Source of the DNA: Deinococcota bacterium
GTDB lineage: Bacteria; Deinococcota; Deinococci; Deinococcales; Trueperaceae
DNA length: 64,000 nucleotides
NCBI GenBank assembly: GCA_963170125.1
Contig: CAUJFI010000025.1
Coordinates: 29,484-93,483 of the forward strand
Direction: 5' to 3'
A program made the translations under genes and the position numbers. This document shows, piece after piece, positions 54,605-63,797 of this stretch. The notes under the pieces are model-generated. The model ran no database searches, had not been told where the DNA came from, and was given only the letters and a program-made list of their open reading frames with translations. The number at the start of each line of letters is the position of its first letter. The first letter of the stretch is position 1.

Positions 54605-55758
54605 GCGTAGACCTTCAGCTCGTTGTAAAGCGCGTCGCGGCGGACGGGCAGGCGGCCGGCCGTGCGCACGAGTTTGACGAGTTCCTCCTCCGTCATGCCC
54701 TTCTCCGTCACGGCGCCGCTAGCGTGCGCGATCTTCTCGTCCTTGATGGTCCCGTCGATGTCGGAGATGCCGGCAGACAACGCCACCTGGGTTAGTTCTG
54801 GCGTGATCATGATCCAGTAGCCCTTGATGTGAGGGAAGTTGTCAAGCATCAGACGTGCGACCGCGAGGTTGCGGAGGTCGTCGACGCCGGTCGTGTGGCG
54901 CGTGCCCAACTCGGCGGCCAACTGGTTGTTATCCGGTTGGAAGGCAAGTGGGATGAACGAGAGGAACCCGCCCGTCTCGTCTTGCTGCTGCCTGAGCCTG
55001 AGCATGTGATCGAGGCGCTCCTCGAGCGTCTCGACGTGACCGTAGAGCATGGTGGCGTTCGTCGGCAGCCCGAGTTCGTGCGCCGTGCGGTGCACCTCCA
55101 GCCAACCCTCTGCGCTTACCTTGGCCCGCGCGATGCGCTTGCGCACGCGGTCGGCGAAGATCTCGGCCCCACCACCTGGCAACGCCACCAAGCCAGCGGC
55201 CTTGAGTTGCTTCAAGACTTCGCGGTAGTCGAGGCGTGGCCGCGTGATCTTCGTGAAGTGGTGGATCTCGGCGGCCGTCCAGGCCTTGACTTGCGCTCCA
55301 GGGTAGCGCTCGGTTAGGCCACTCACGAGGTCGAGGTAGTAATCCCAGCCGCGCTTGGGGTGGTGGCCAGACGAGATGTGGATCTCGGTTAGGTCGGGGT
55401 GCCAGAAGCGGTCGACGTACTCCCAGACCTGCTCGAGGTCGTAGTCCCACACGCCCTCCTCGCCCAGCTTGCGTTGGAAACCGCAGAACGTGCAGCCTAC
55501 GTAACAGACGTTCGTTTGGGAGAGGCGCAGCGAGTGCACGAAGTACGCCTTGCTGCCCACCTTCTTGCGGCGCACGAGGTCGGCGAGGCGCATGACGCCC
55601 GGAACGTCGCGGGTGCGGTAGAGGACGAGGCCGTCAGCTAGGTCGAGCCGGCCGCCTGAGAGCACGATGTCGGCAATGCGTTCGAGCGCAGGGTCGCGCA
55701 GCACGAGGTCGGCCGTACCGACGTCGCTGAGTTGAGTGTTGAGCACTTCGCTCGTCAT
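54601..55758 (-). CDS. mqnE: Aminofutalosine synthase MqnE (radical SAM)
   Basis: This 385-residue radical SAM enzyme has a CYVGCTFC cluster motif (Cys85, Cys89, Cys92). ISSGHHPKRGWDYYLDL, the PGGGAEIFADRVRKRIA segment, PTNATMLYGHVETLEERLDH and FIPLAFQPDNNQLA match MqnE more closely than MqnC. It joins 3-enolpyruvyl-benzoate with SAM to give aminofutalosine. ATG 55758 lies 6 bases after TAGACT (55765-55770), so the mqnE-mqnA pair has its own leaderless promoter downstream of lpd. Confidence 0.92.
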   Translation of the reverse strand: MTSEVLNTQLSDVGTADLVLRDPALERIADIVLSGGRLDLADGLVLYRTRDVPGVMRLADLVRRKKVGSKAYFVHSLRLSQTNVCYVGCTFCGFQRKLGEEGVWDYDLEQVWEYVDRFWHPDLTEIHISSGHHPKRGWDYYLDLVSGLTERYPGAQVKAWTAAEIHHFTKITRPRLDYREVLKQLKAAGLVALPGGGAEIFADRVRKRIARAKVSAEGWLEVHRTAHELGLPTNATMLYGHVETLEERLDHMLRLRQQQDETGGFLSFIPLAFQPDNNQLAAELGTRHTTGVDDLRNLAVARLMLDNFPHIKGYWIMITPELTQVALSAGISDIDGTIKDEKIAHASGAVTEKGMTEEELVKLVRTAGRLPVRRDALYNELKVYA

Positions 55759-55789
55759 GCCACGAGTCTAACTCCGGGCGGTCGCCGCC

Positions 55790-57205
55790 TCAGATATGGA
55801 TGGCCCGACCGTCGACGGCGAGGGCGGCTTCCTTGACGACTTCGGAGAGGGTCGGGTGGGCGTGGAACGTGCGCGCGATGTCCTCGCTGCTCGCCCCGAA
55901 CGTCATGGCGGCAACGGCTTCCGCGATCAAGTCGCCTGCGCGCGGGCCGATGATGTGCACGCCAAGCACCCGGTCGGTCGTGGCGTCCGCCAGGATCTTG
56001 ACGCGGCCCTGCGTGCTGCCGATGGCGCGCGCGCGACCGTTCGCGGAGAACGGGAAGACGCCCTTGCGGTAGGCGACACCGCCGTCCTTGAGTTGATCCT
56101 CGGTCTGACCGACGCTGGCGATCTCGGGTTCCGTGTACGCCACGCCTGGGACGAGCGCGTAGTGCACCGCGCTGGCCTGACCAGCTAGGCGTTCCATGAG
56201 CACGACCCCGTCCTCCTCGGCCTTGTGCGCGAGCATCGGGCCGTGAATCAGGTCGCCGATGGCGTAAACGCCTGCGACGTTCGTGCGGAAGTCTTCGTCT
56301 ACTGCCACGCGGCCGCGGTCGTCGAGGGCGACCCCGACGTCCTCTAGCCCCAGGCCGGACGTCGCCGGGCGGCGGCCTACGGCGACGAGGACCTTCTCCC
56401 CCACGACAGGTTCGCGCCCGTCGATGGCTACGCTGGCCGTGCGCTTGGCGCCCTTGCCCGTCACGCTAACGCCGGTCACGCGCGCGCCTAGCTCGAACTC
56501 CAGCCCCTGTTGCTTGAAGACGCGCAACGCCTCGCGAGCGACCTCTGAGTCCATGCCAGGCAGGATGCGGTCGAGGTACTCGACGACCGTGACCTTGGCG
56601 CCGAGGCGCGACCACACCGAGCCGAGCTCGAGCCCGATGTAGCCGGCGCCGATGACGACGAGGCTGGCAGGCACAGCGTCCCACTCGAGCGCTTCCGTGC
56701 TGCTCACGACGACTTCGTCGTCGAGCTCGACGCCCTTGAGGGTGGCCACTTCCGAGCCGGTCGCCAACACGACGTGCTCGGCTACCAACTCGGTCACGCT
56801 GCCGTCTGGCGCCGTCACGCTAACGGCGCGGTCGCCCGTCAACTTGCCGTCGCCGAGGTAGCGGGTGATCTTGTTCTTCTTGAAGAGGTATTCGATGCCG
56901 TCGGTGTTCTGCTTGACGACGTTGGCGCGGCGCGCCTGCATGGCCGCTAGGTCTGCCCTGACACCATCGACGAGCACGCCGTGTTCACCGAGGGTCTCTT
57001 TGGCTTCCTGGTAGCGGTGGCTCGACTCGAGGAGCGCCTTACTTGGGATGCAGCCCACGCGCAGGCAGGTGCCGCCTAGCGCCACCTCGCGCTCGACTAC
57101 CGCAACGTCGAAACCGAGTTGCGCGCCGCGGATGGCGGCCACGTAACCGCCCGGCCCCGCGCCGATGATGACGACGTCGTGCTGAACTGGGGCCGCCACG
57201 GTCAT
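55790..57205 (-). CDS. lpdA: Dihydrolipoyl dehydrogenase (E3)
   Basis: This 471-residue flavoprotein has an FAD site, [10 protein letters not shown], near residue 15. The redox disulfide is Cys47/Cys52 ([16 protein letters not shown]), the NAD site is [10 protein letters not shown], and the C-terminal active-site His is in FHAHPTLSE. It reoxidises the lipoyl arm of the E2 subunit with NAD+. It overlaps sucB by four bases, so it is the E3 of the 2-oxoglutarate dehydrogenase complex, though it may also serve other complexes. Confidence 0.95.
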   Translation of the reverse strand: MTVAAPVQHDVVIIGAGPGGYVAAIRGAQLGFDVAVVEREVALGGTCLRVGCIPSKALLESSHRYQEAKETLGEHGVLVDGVRADLAAMQARRANVVKQNTDGIEYLFKKNKITRYLGDGKLTGDRAVSVTAPDGSVTELVAEHVVLATGSEVATLKGVELDDEVVVSSTEALEWDAVPASLVVIGAGYIGLELGSVWSRLGAKVTVVEYLDRILPGMDSEVAREALRVFKQQGLEFELGARVTGVSVTGKGAKRTASVAIDGREPVVGEKVLVAVGRRPATSGLGLEDVGVALDDRGRVAVDEDFRTNVAGVYAIGDLIHGPMLAHKAEEDGVVLMERLAGQASAVHYALVPGVAYTEPEIASVGQTEDQLKDGGVAYRKGVFPFSANGRARAIGSTQGRVKILADATTDRVLGVHIIGPRAGDLIAEAVAAMTFGASSEDIARTFHAHPTLSEVVKEAALAVDGRAIHI

Positions 57206-58566
57206 ACCTCCAGCAGCATGCGGGCAGGCTTCTCGATGGTGTCCTTGATGCGTTTTAGGAACGTAACCGCCTCGCGGCCGTCCACCACGCGGTGATCGTA
57301 GGTGAGCGCCAGGTACATCATCGGGCGGATCACTACCTGCCCGTCGATGGCCACTGGGCGTTCCTGGATGGTGTGCATGCCAAGCACGCCTGACTGCGGC
57401 GGGTTGACGATCGGCGTGGAAAGCAGCGAGCCGAACACGCCGCCGTTGCTGATCGTGAAGGTGCCGCCTTGCAGTTCGTCTGGGGTGATCTTGTTGGCGC
57501 TAGCGCGCTTGCCGTACTCGGCGATCACTTGCTCGACTTCCGCGAACGACAGGCGTTCCGCGTCGCGCACGACGGGCACGACGAGGCCGCGTGGCGTCGA
57601 GACGGCGACGCCGATGTCGTAGTAGTTCTTGAACACCATGTCGGTTCCGCGGATCTCGGCGTTGAGTTGCGGGACTTGCTTGAGGGCGTCGATGGCGGCC
57701 TTCACGAAGAACGACATGAACCCGAGACGCACGCCGTAGCGTTTCTCGAACGCGTCCTTGTATTCGCTGCGGAGGCTCATGACGCCAGACATGTCGACCT
57801 CGTTGAAGGTCGTGAGGAGCGCTGCCGTCTGCTGAGCGGAGACGAGGCGCTCGGCGATGCGCCTCCTAAGCAGCGTCATCGGCTTGACTTCCTCTTCGCG
57901 CTCGTAGCCGCTGGCGGGCAGCGGCTGCTCAGGTTCCGCGGCCGCCCGTTCACGGTGGGCTAAGTAGTTCTGCACGTCCTCCTTGAGGAGGCGGCCGCCG
58001 GGGCCGGTGGCTGGGACCTCATCGGCGCTTAGTCCGTTCTCGTCGATAAGTCGCTGGGCGGCAGGCATGACGCTGGTGGCGCGAACGCCAACCGGTGTCG
58101 TGGGCGCCTTGACCGCTGGCGCGGCTGGCGTCGGGGCCGGCGCTGCCGCCGCGGTGTTCGGGCTGGCCGGGGTCGGCTGGGCGGGAGCCGCGGGCGCGGC
58201 CGCCTTCGCGGCCGGGGCCGCCTGCGCGGGTGCGGCCGCCTGCGCGGCCGGGGCCGCTGCCGTTACGGCGGGCGCGGCGGGTGCGGCGCTGCTCGGCGCA
58301 GCCGCCTGGGGCGCAGCCGTGGCGGTGGCCGTCTCGTCCACGCGCGCGATGACCTCGCCGATGCCAGCAGCGTCGCCTTCGTTCTTGAGGACCTCGATGA
58401 GGACACCGGCGACGGGAGAGGGTACGTCCAGCGTCGCCTTGTCCGTCTCCAGCTCTACGATCGCCTCGTCGGCCGCCACCGCGTCGCCCGGCTTCTTGAG
58501 CCACGACCCGATGAAGACCTCACTGATGGACTCGCCCGCGGAGGGCACTTTAACGTCGGTTGCCAT
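57202..58566 (-). CDS. sucB: 2-oxoglutarate dehydrogenase E2, dihydrolipoyl succinyltransferase
   Basis: This 454-residue E2 has one lipoyl domain (lipoyl Lys43 in ETDKATLDV). A very long Ala/Pro linker follows (~residues 80-155), then a peripheral-subunit-binding domain ([20 protein letters not shown]) and a catalytic domain ending in [14 protein letters not shown]. It transfers succinyl groups to CoA in the TCA cycle. The linker is longer than in E. coli SucB. It lies between sucA and lpdA in one operon. Confidence 0.94.
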   Translation of the reverse strand: MATDVKVPSAGESISEVFIGSWLKKPGDAVAADEAIVELETDKATLDVPSPVAGVLIEVLKNEGDAAGIGEVIARVDETATATAAPQAAAPSSAAPAAPAVTAAAPAAQAAAPAQAAPAAKAAAPAAPAQPTPASPNTAAAAPAPTPAAPAVKAPTTPVGVRATSVMPAAQRLIDENGLSADEVPATGPGGRLLKEDVQNYLAHRERAAAEPEQPLPASGYEREEEVKPMTLLRRRIAERLVSAQQTAALLTTFNEVDMSGVMSLRSEYKDAFEKRYGVRLGFMSFFVKAAIDALKQVPQLNAEIRGTDMVFKNYYDIGVAVSTPRGLVVPVVRDAERLSFAEVEQVIAEYGKRASANKITPDELQGGTFTISNGGVFGSLLSTPIVNPPQSGVLGMHTIQERPVAIDGQVVIRPMMYLALTYDHRVVDGREAVTFLKRIKDTIEKPARMLLEV

Positions 58567-58610
58567 TCACATCTCCCAAACCGGCGACTGCAGCCGCCCA
58601 GGTTGCGTAC

Positions 58611-61406
58611 TCATCCTTCGAAGGCGTGGAGCACGAGCTCTGCCTGCTCCAGCTTGTGTGCTGCGCCTGAGCCGGTGGCTGGGCTGGCGGACGCCGCGCG
58701 GTACACACCGCTGAAGGCGCGGCCGCACAGCTCGTTGCCGAAGCGCACGAGCAGGTAGGGCCAGGCCCCGTTGCTCTCCGGCTCCTCTTGCACCCACACA
58801 GCGGGTGCGTCCTTGGGGAAAGGCGCTAGGGCGGCCTCGACGGGCGCCATGTTCAGCGGGTAGAGCTGCTCGAGCCGCACGATGGCTACGTCGTTCGCGC
58901 CGCGCTTCTCGCGTTCGGCCAGCAGGTCGTAATAGATCTTGCCGCTAGTCACGAGCACCCTCGTGACCTTGTCGGGGTCGACGTGCTCATCGCCGATCAC
59001 GCGGCGGAAGGTGCCGCTCTCCAGCTCCTCGAGGGTGCTGGTGGCGCGCGGGTGGCGCAGCAGGCTCTTAGGCGACATGACGACTAGCGGCTTGCGGTAA
59101 GGCCTAACGTACTGGCGCCTGAGCAGGTGGAAGATCTGCGCTGGCGTCGTTGGGTAGACGACTTGCATGTTGTCTTCCGCGCACAGTTGCAGGAAGCGCT
59201 CGAGGCGCGCGCTCGAGTGCTCTGGCCCCTGCCCCTCGAACGCGTGCGGGAGTTGCATGACGAGGCCGGACAGCCGCGACCACTTCTCCTCCGCACTCGC
59301 AATGAACTGGTCGATGATCACTTGGGCCACGTTGACGAAGTCGCCGAACTGCGCCTCCCATAGCACCAAGCCGTCTGGCGCGTCGAGGCTGTAGCCGTAC
59401 TCGAAGCCAAGCACGCCCGTTTCCGACAGCGGCGAGTTGTGAATCTCGAAGAGGCCGGGCCTTGACTGCAGGGCGGTCATGGGTACGTACTCGTGCCCGT
59501 CGACGGCGTCGTGGAAGACGGCGTGGCGGTGGCTGAACGTGCCGCGCTCGACGTCCTGGCCAGTGAAGCGCAGCTTGACGCCGTTGGCCACGAGGCTAGC
59601 AAAAGCCAGCGCCTCGCCAGCAGCCCAGTCGAGCGGCGCCTCCCCTTCCGCCATGGCCTCGCGCGTCTTGAGTAGGCGTGCGATCTTGGAGTTGAGCTTG
59701 AAATCGGCCGGCACCTGCGTTAGGGCCTTCAGCCAAGCCTTGGCGTCGGCGGCGCTGATTCCGGTGTCTGGATCTGGCAGGGCAGCATCCGCGCCGCCTT
59801 GGTACTTGTGCCATACCCCTTCGAGGGTCGAGTACGAGAGCTTGAACTCCGTGCTGCGCGCCGCCGACAGTTCGTCCTCGAGGTGCGTTCTGCGCTCGTC
59901 AGCGATGCGCTTGGCATCTTCGCTCGTGACCTCACCGAGCTTGGCGAGGTGGTCGAGGTAGGAGTCGAGCACGCCCTTGCGGTGGCGGATCTTCTCGTAC
60001 ATGACGGGCTGCGTGAACGACGGTTCGTCCGTTTCGTTATGGCCGAAGCGGCGGTAGGCGTACATGTCGATGACGACGTCGCGCTTGAACTCGTGCCTGA
60101 AGTCCATGGCGAGTTCGATGACCTGCGCTACGGCCTCCGGGTCCTCGCCGTTGACGTGGAAGATGGGGCTCTGCAGCATCTTGGCGACGTCCGACGCGTA
60201 CGTGGTGCTGCGGCCTTGGCGCGGGCCGGTGGTGAACCCTACTTGGTTGTTGACGATGACGTGCAGGGTGCCGCCAACGCGGTAGCCCACGAGGCCGCTC
60301 AGGTTGAGCGTCTCCTGCACGATGCCTTGGCCGATGAAGGAGGCGTCGCCGTGGATGAGGATGGGCAGGACGTGCTCGCGCCGCGCGTCGCCAAGGCGGT
60401 CCTGCTTGGCCCGCGAGCGCCCGAGGACGACCGTGTTGACGAACTCCAGGTGCGACGGGTTGAACGCGAGCGACAGGTGCAAGCGCTTGCCTTGGGACGT
60501 CACCAAGTCGTTGGAGTAGCCGAGGTGGTACTTGACGTCGCCCCTGCCCAGGTAGAGCTCGGGGTCCTTGTCGTCGAACTCGCGGAAGATCGTGCGGGTG
60601 TTCTTACCGAGGATGTTCGCGAGCACGTTGAGGCGCCCGCGGTGCGCCATGCCGAGCACGACCTCCTCGACGCCCTGGGCGCCGGCCTTCTCGATAGCGA
60701 GGTCCAGGAGGGGGATCAACGTTTCGCTCCCCTCTAGCGAGAAGCTCTTGGCGCCGACGTACTTCTTCTGGAGGAACTCCTCGAAGATCGTGGCGTCCGT
60801 CAGCTTGGTGAGGATGCGCAGCTGCTGGTCGCGCGGCAGGGCGAGGCGGTTGCGGGTCGCCTCCATGCGCCGCTGCAGCCAGACGCGCACCTCGAGCGAG
60901 TCGATGTGCATGAACTGCGCGCCGATGCTGCGGCAGTAGGTGACCTGCAGCCCATCGATGACCTCGCGCACCGTGGCGGCGCCGGGGAACGTGTTGGCGA
61001 GGACCGGGCGGTCCAGGTCCGCGTCCGAGAGGCCGTAGTAGGCGGGGTCGAGCTCCGGCGCCTCGAAGCGCTCGCGGCCCAGCGGGCTCAGGTCCGCGAA
61101 GCGGTGACCACGGACACGGTAGTTGCGCACCAGCCTGTCGAGCTTCTGCTGCAGGAGGGCGGCCTCGATCTCCGCCTCGCCCAGACGGACGCTCGAGTGA
61201 CCGCTGGGGGGGTTGAAGAGGCTGCGGGGGGTGAAGCTTGGACCCAGCGTCGGGCGCGCGCCGTTGGCAGGGAGCGGCTGCGACCGGAAGTACTCCTGCC
61301 ACTCCGCCGGGACCGAGGAAGGCTCCTCCAGGTAGCGGAGGTAGAGCTCTTCGAGGTACTCCAGACTCGAACTGTTGAATCGGCCGGGTTGGCTGCTAGC
61401 ATCCAT
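58611..61406 (-). CDS. sucA: 2-oxoglutarate dehydrogenase E1 (thiamine-dependent)
   Basis: This 931-residue E1 is close to E. coli SucA in length. It contains an N-terminal E2-binding helix, LVRNYRVRGHRFADLSPLG, MEATRNRLALPRDQQLRIL, GMAHRGRLNVLANILGKN and the TPP/Mg site HGDASFIGQGIVQETLN. The C-terminal half includes EGQGPEHSSARLERFLQL. It oxidatively decarboxylates 2-oxoglutarate using TPP, which links it to the thiamine genes in this window. A compositional border falls inside it near 60,000: by my count about 18 percent of codons end in A/T at 59,581-60,000 and about 3 percent at 60,541-60,900. Confidence 0.95.
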   Translation of the reverse strand: MDASSQPGRFNSSSLEYLEELYLRYLEEPSSVPAEWQEYFRSQPLPANGARPTLGPSFTPRSLFNPPSGHSSVRLGEAEIEAALLQQKLDRLVRNYRVRGHRFADLSPLGRERFEAPELDPAYYGLSDADLDRPVLANTFPGAATVREVIDGLQVTYCRSIGAQFMHIDSLEVRVWLQRRMEATRNRLALPRDQQLRILTKLTDATIFEEFLQKKYVGAKSFSLEGSETLIPLLDLAIEKAGAQGVEEVVLGMAHRGRLNVLANILGKNTRTIFREFDDKDPELYLGRGDVKYHLGYSNDLVTSQGKRLHLSLAFNPSHLEFVNTVVLGRSRAKQDRLGDARREHVLPILIHGDASFIGQGIVQETLNLSGLVGYRVGGTLHVIVNNQVGFTTGPRQGRSTTYASDVAKMLQSPIFHVNGEDPEAVAQVIELAMDFRHEFKRDVVIDMYAYRRFGHNETDEPSFTQPVMYEKIRHRKGVLDSYLDHLAKLGEVTSEDAKRIADERRTHLEDELSAARSTEFKLSYSTLEGVWHKYQGGADAALPDPDTGISAADAKAWLKALTQVPADFKLNSKIARLLKTREAMAEGEAPLDWAAGEALAFASLVANGVKLRFTGQDVERGTFSHRHAVFHDAVDGHEYVPMTALQSRPGLFEIHNSPLSETGVLGFEYGYSLDAPDGLVLWEAQFGDFVNVAQVIIDQFIASAEEKWSRLSGLVMQLPHAFEGQGPEHSSARLERFLQLCAEDNMQVVYPTTPAQIFHLLRRQYVRPYRKPLVVMSPKSLLRHPRATSTLEELESGTFRRVIGDEHVDPDKVTRVLVTSGKIYYDLLAEREKRGANDVAIVRLEQLYPLNMAPVEAALAPFPKDAPAVWVQEEPESNGAWPYLLVRFGNELCGRAFSGVYRAASASPATGSGAAHKLEQAELVLHAFEG

Positions 61407-61626
61407 TCAGGGCTACCTCGTGACCTACGACGTTCTCGGCGTGCTCTGGCGGCATGCCAGAACCAAGGCCACGTCCACAAAGCCCGGCCGTGCGCGGGTT
61501 GGGGGCGTGCTGCCAGTCTCGTTCGGTGGCCGCGCCGAGGCGCCACCGTCATCGAACTCATGTTGTATCACGTGGTGCGAACGCTCCCCGCCGCGCCAAG
61601 TACGTGTGGGAAAACGCGCGGCGCGC

Positions 61627-61657
61627 TACATTCGGCACAATGAGCGTGAAGAGATGA
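61627..61657 (+). promoter_or_regulatory. -10 box and five-codon upstream ORF coupled to the PfkB kinase
   Basis: TACATT (61627-61632) is followed after 7 bases by ATG 61640, which opens a five-codon frame (M-S-V-K-R) ending in TGA 61655-61657. That stop overlaps the kinase ATG at 61654 (ATGA). The arrangement would load ribosomes at the mRNA end and pass them to the kinase gene. Confidence 0.4.
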
Positions 61658-62673
61658 ACGGTAACCGAGTGGGCGGCGCCGTGAGCGACCATGCCGCCCC
61701 ACGCCTCGTGTGCGTCGGCGAGGCGCTCATCGACCTCGTGGCGGTCGAGACCGACACGCCCCTCGCCGAGGCCGGCACCTTCGTACGGGCCGCCGGTGGC
61801 GCGCCGGCGAACGTTGCCGTCGGCGCGGCCAGGCTCGGCGTCCGCAGCGCGTTCCTCGGCAAGGTCGGCGCCGATCCGTTCGGCGACCACCTGGTCGCCA
61901 CGCTGGCGGCCGCGGGCGTCGACACGAGCCTCATGGCCCGCGACCCGCAGGCCCGGACCGGCTTGGCGTTCGTGAGCCGGCACGGGGGCGACCGCGAGTT
62001 CCTCTTCTACCGCCACCCCGCGGCCGACCAACGACTGCGCGTCGACGAGGTGGACGACGGGCGCGTCGCGCGCTCCGAGGTCATGCACTACGGGTCGCTC
62101 AGCCTGGCCGTCTCCCCCGCACGCGAGGCCACCTTGCACGCCGTCGCCGTCGCCGGACGCGCGGGAGTGCTGCGGTCGCTCGACGTCAACCTGCGGCTCG
62201 AGGCCTGGGGCTCGACAGGCGAGGCCCGCGCCGCCATCCTGGCCGCGGCCGCTACGAGCGAGGTCGTCAAGGTGAGCGAGGAAGAGCTCGACTTCCTCGC
62301 CGGCGGCACGGGTGAGGCCGCGGCCACCAAGCTGCTCGGCGGAGCGACCGGGCTCCTAATCGTGACCCGCGGTGCGGCGGGGGCGAGCTACTACCTCGCC
62401 TCGGGCAACGGGGTCGCGGCCGGCCACGTCCCCGGGTTCGCCGTCGCCGCGCTGGACACGACGGGCGCGGGCGACGCGTTCGTCGCGGGTCTCCTCACCG
62501 GCATCCTCGCGGACAGGAACGCGCTCACGGACCAGGGCGCCCTCGAGGCGGTGTTGCGACGCGCCAACGCCTGCGGCGCCCTGGCCACCACCCGGTTGGG
62601 CGCCATCCCGGCGCTGCCTACGGCGGCCGACCTAGCGGCGTTCCTCGCGGGCAGCTCCGTCACCCCCGCCTGA
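61654..62673 (+). CDS. PfkB-family carbohydrate kinase
   Basis: This 339-residue ribokinase-type sugar kinase has the first PfkB motif, AGGAPANVAVGAARLG, and the second, DTTGAGDAFVAGLL. VCVGEALIDLVAVETD at the start is typical of fructokinases and 2-keto-3-deoxygluconate kinases. It phosphorylates a sugar with ATP. The start ATG 61654 has no strong ribosome site and is preceded by a five-codon upstream ORF. The substrate cannot be settled from sequence alone. The upstream 61407-61626 stretch shows no gene. Confidence 0.87.
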   Translation: MNGNRVGGAVSDHAAPRLVCVGEALIDLVAVETDTPLAEAGTFVRAAGGAPANVAVGAARLGVRSAFLGKVGADPFGDHLVATLAAAGVDTSLMARDPQARTGLAFVSRHGGDREFLFYRHPAADQRLRVDEVDDGRVARSEVMHYGSLSLAVSPAREATLHAVAVAGRAGVLRSLDVNLRLEAWGSTGEARAAILAAAATSEVVKVSEEELDFLAGGTGEAAATKLLGGATGLLIVTRGAAGASYYLASGNGVAAGHVPGFAVAALDTTGAGDAFVAGLLTGILADRNALTDQGALEAVLRRANACGALATTRLGAIPALPTAADLAAFLAGSSVTPA

Positions 62674-62707
62674 GCATCCTCGGGGCGCCGCGTGCCACAC
62701 TGAACGC

Positions 62708-63718
62708 GTGACAGACACCGTGATCGTTCCCCAAGGCGTACCCACCCTCCAGGACGTCAAGGCGGCGCGCGAGCGCATCGCGGCGGGCGTCAGGCGCACC
62801 CCCCTGCTGCCGCTGACCGTCGAGCACGCGCGGTATCCGGTCTTCGTCAAGCCGGAGATGTTGCAGGCGGTCGGCTCGTTCAAGGTCCGCGGCGCGCTGA
62901 ACTTCCTGGCCTCGCTGCCGGAGGACGTGAGGCAGCGCGGCGTGGTCGCGCACTCCAGCGGCAACCACGCGCAGGGGGTCGCGGCGGCGGCCAAGCGTTT
63001 CGGGGTGAAGGCCACCATCGTGATCCCCGAAGGCGCCCCTGCCGTCAAGGTCGAGAACACGCGCGCGCTCGGAGCCACGGTGGTGCGCTGCGAGAACACG
63101 CAAGCGGCGCGCGAGGAGACCACCGCGGCCATCGCGAGGAGCGAGGGCGCCACCATCGTCCCCCCTTACGACCACCCCTGGATCGTGGCGGGGCAGGGTA
63201 CCCTCGGGCTCGAGATCGCGGAGGACCTGCCGGAGGTGAAGAACGTGCTGGTGCCCGTCGGCGGCGGCGGCCTCGCCTCCGGAGTCGCGCTGGCGGTCAC
63301 GGGCATGGTCCCCGGCGCGCGGGTCATCGGCGTCGAGCCCGAGTTCGCGGCGGACGCCAAGGAGTCGCTCGAGTCGGGCGAACGACGCAAGTGGTCCGCC
63401 GAGCAGGTCATGAGGACGATGGCCGACGGCGTGCGCACGCAGAGCATCGGCGTGCTGAACTTCGCCATGCTCCGTGACCTGCTCACCGGGATAGTCACGG
63501 TCTCGGAGGATGAGATCGCGCGCGCGGTGCGGCACTACGTCACCAGGGCCCACGTGGTGGTCGAACCGACCGGCGCCATCACCCTGGCTGCCCTCGAGCG
63601 CCTGTTGGCGACCGGCCGAGCGGGTGGCGTCGAGCTGCTTCCGGGTCCGACCGTCGTGGTCGCGAGCGGCGGCAACGTCGACCCGACGAGACTCTGCGCG
63701 CTGCTCGGCGTGCGCTGA
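62708..63718 (+). CDS. Threonine/serine dehydratase-family PLP enzyme
   Basis: This 336-residue fold-type II PLP enzyme has its PLP Lys59 in GSFKVRGALNFL. HSSGNHAQGVAAAAKRFG, the phosphate loop VPVGGGGLASGVAL and the C-terminal VVASGGNVDP are typical of threonine ammonia-lyase and serine racemase-like enzymes. There is no ACT regulatory domain, so it is of the catabolic (TdcB-like) or racemase type rather than biosynthetic IlvA. GTG 62708 lies 6 bases after CACACT, a possible leaderless start. Confidence 0.88.
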   Translation: MTDTVIVPQGVPTLQDVKAARERIAAGVRRTPLLPLTVEHARYPVFVKPEMLQAVGSFKVRGALNFLASLPEDVRQRGVVAHSSGNHAQGVAAAAKRFGVKATIVIPEGAPAVKVENTRALGATVVRCENTQAAREETTAAIARSEGATIVPPYDHPWIVAGQGTLGLEIAEDLPEVKNVLVPVGGGGLASGVALAVTGMVPGARVIGVEPEFAADAKESLESGERRKWSAEQVMRTMADGVRTQSIGVLNFAMLRDLLTGIVTVSEDEIARAVRHYVTRAHVVVEPTGAITLAALERLLATGRAGGVELLPGPTVVVASGGNVDPTRLCALLGVR

Positions 63719-63797
63719 CGCGCATCATCACGGCCCGCACCGCGCCGCATGCTCAGGGCGCGTTGCCAGCCGGTCGGCGGCAGACTATCCTCATGTA

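Larger units (their letters stand above)
29640..60000. other. Compositional block with higher A/T at third codon positions
   Basis: Genes inside this ~30 kb use A- or T-ending codons in about 13-20 percent of codons in the stretches I counted, against 3-8 percent outside. The left border lies within thiP and the right one within sucA. Both genes stay intact. No integrase, transposase, tRNA or terminal repeat marks either border. Confidence 0.6.

Noticed and set aside
29640..60000. The compositional block as an integrated genomic island or phage
   Set aside because: No integrase, transposase, tRNA, attachment repeats or phage genes are seen, it carries core genes (hslVU, mqn, lpd, sucB), and both borders lie within intact genes.
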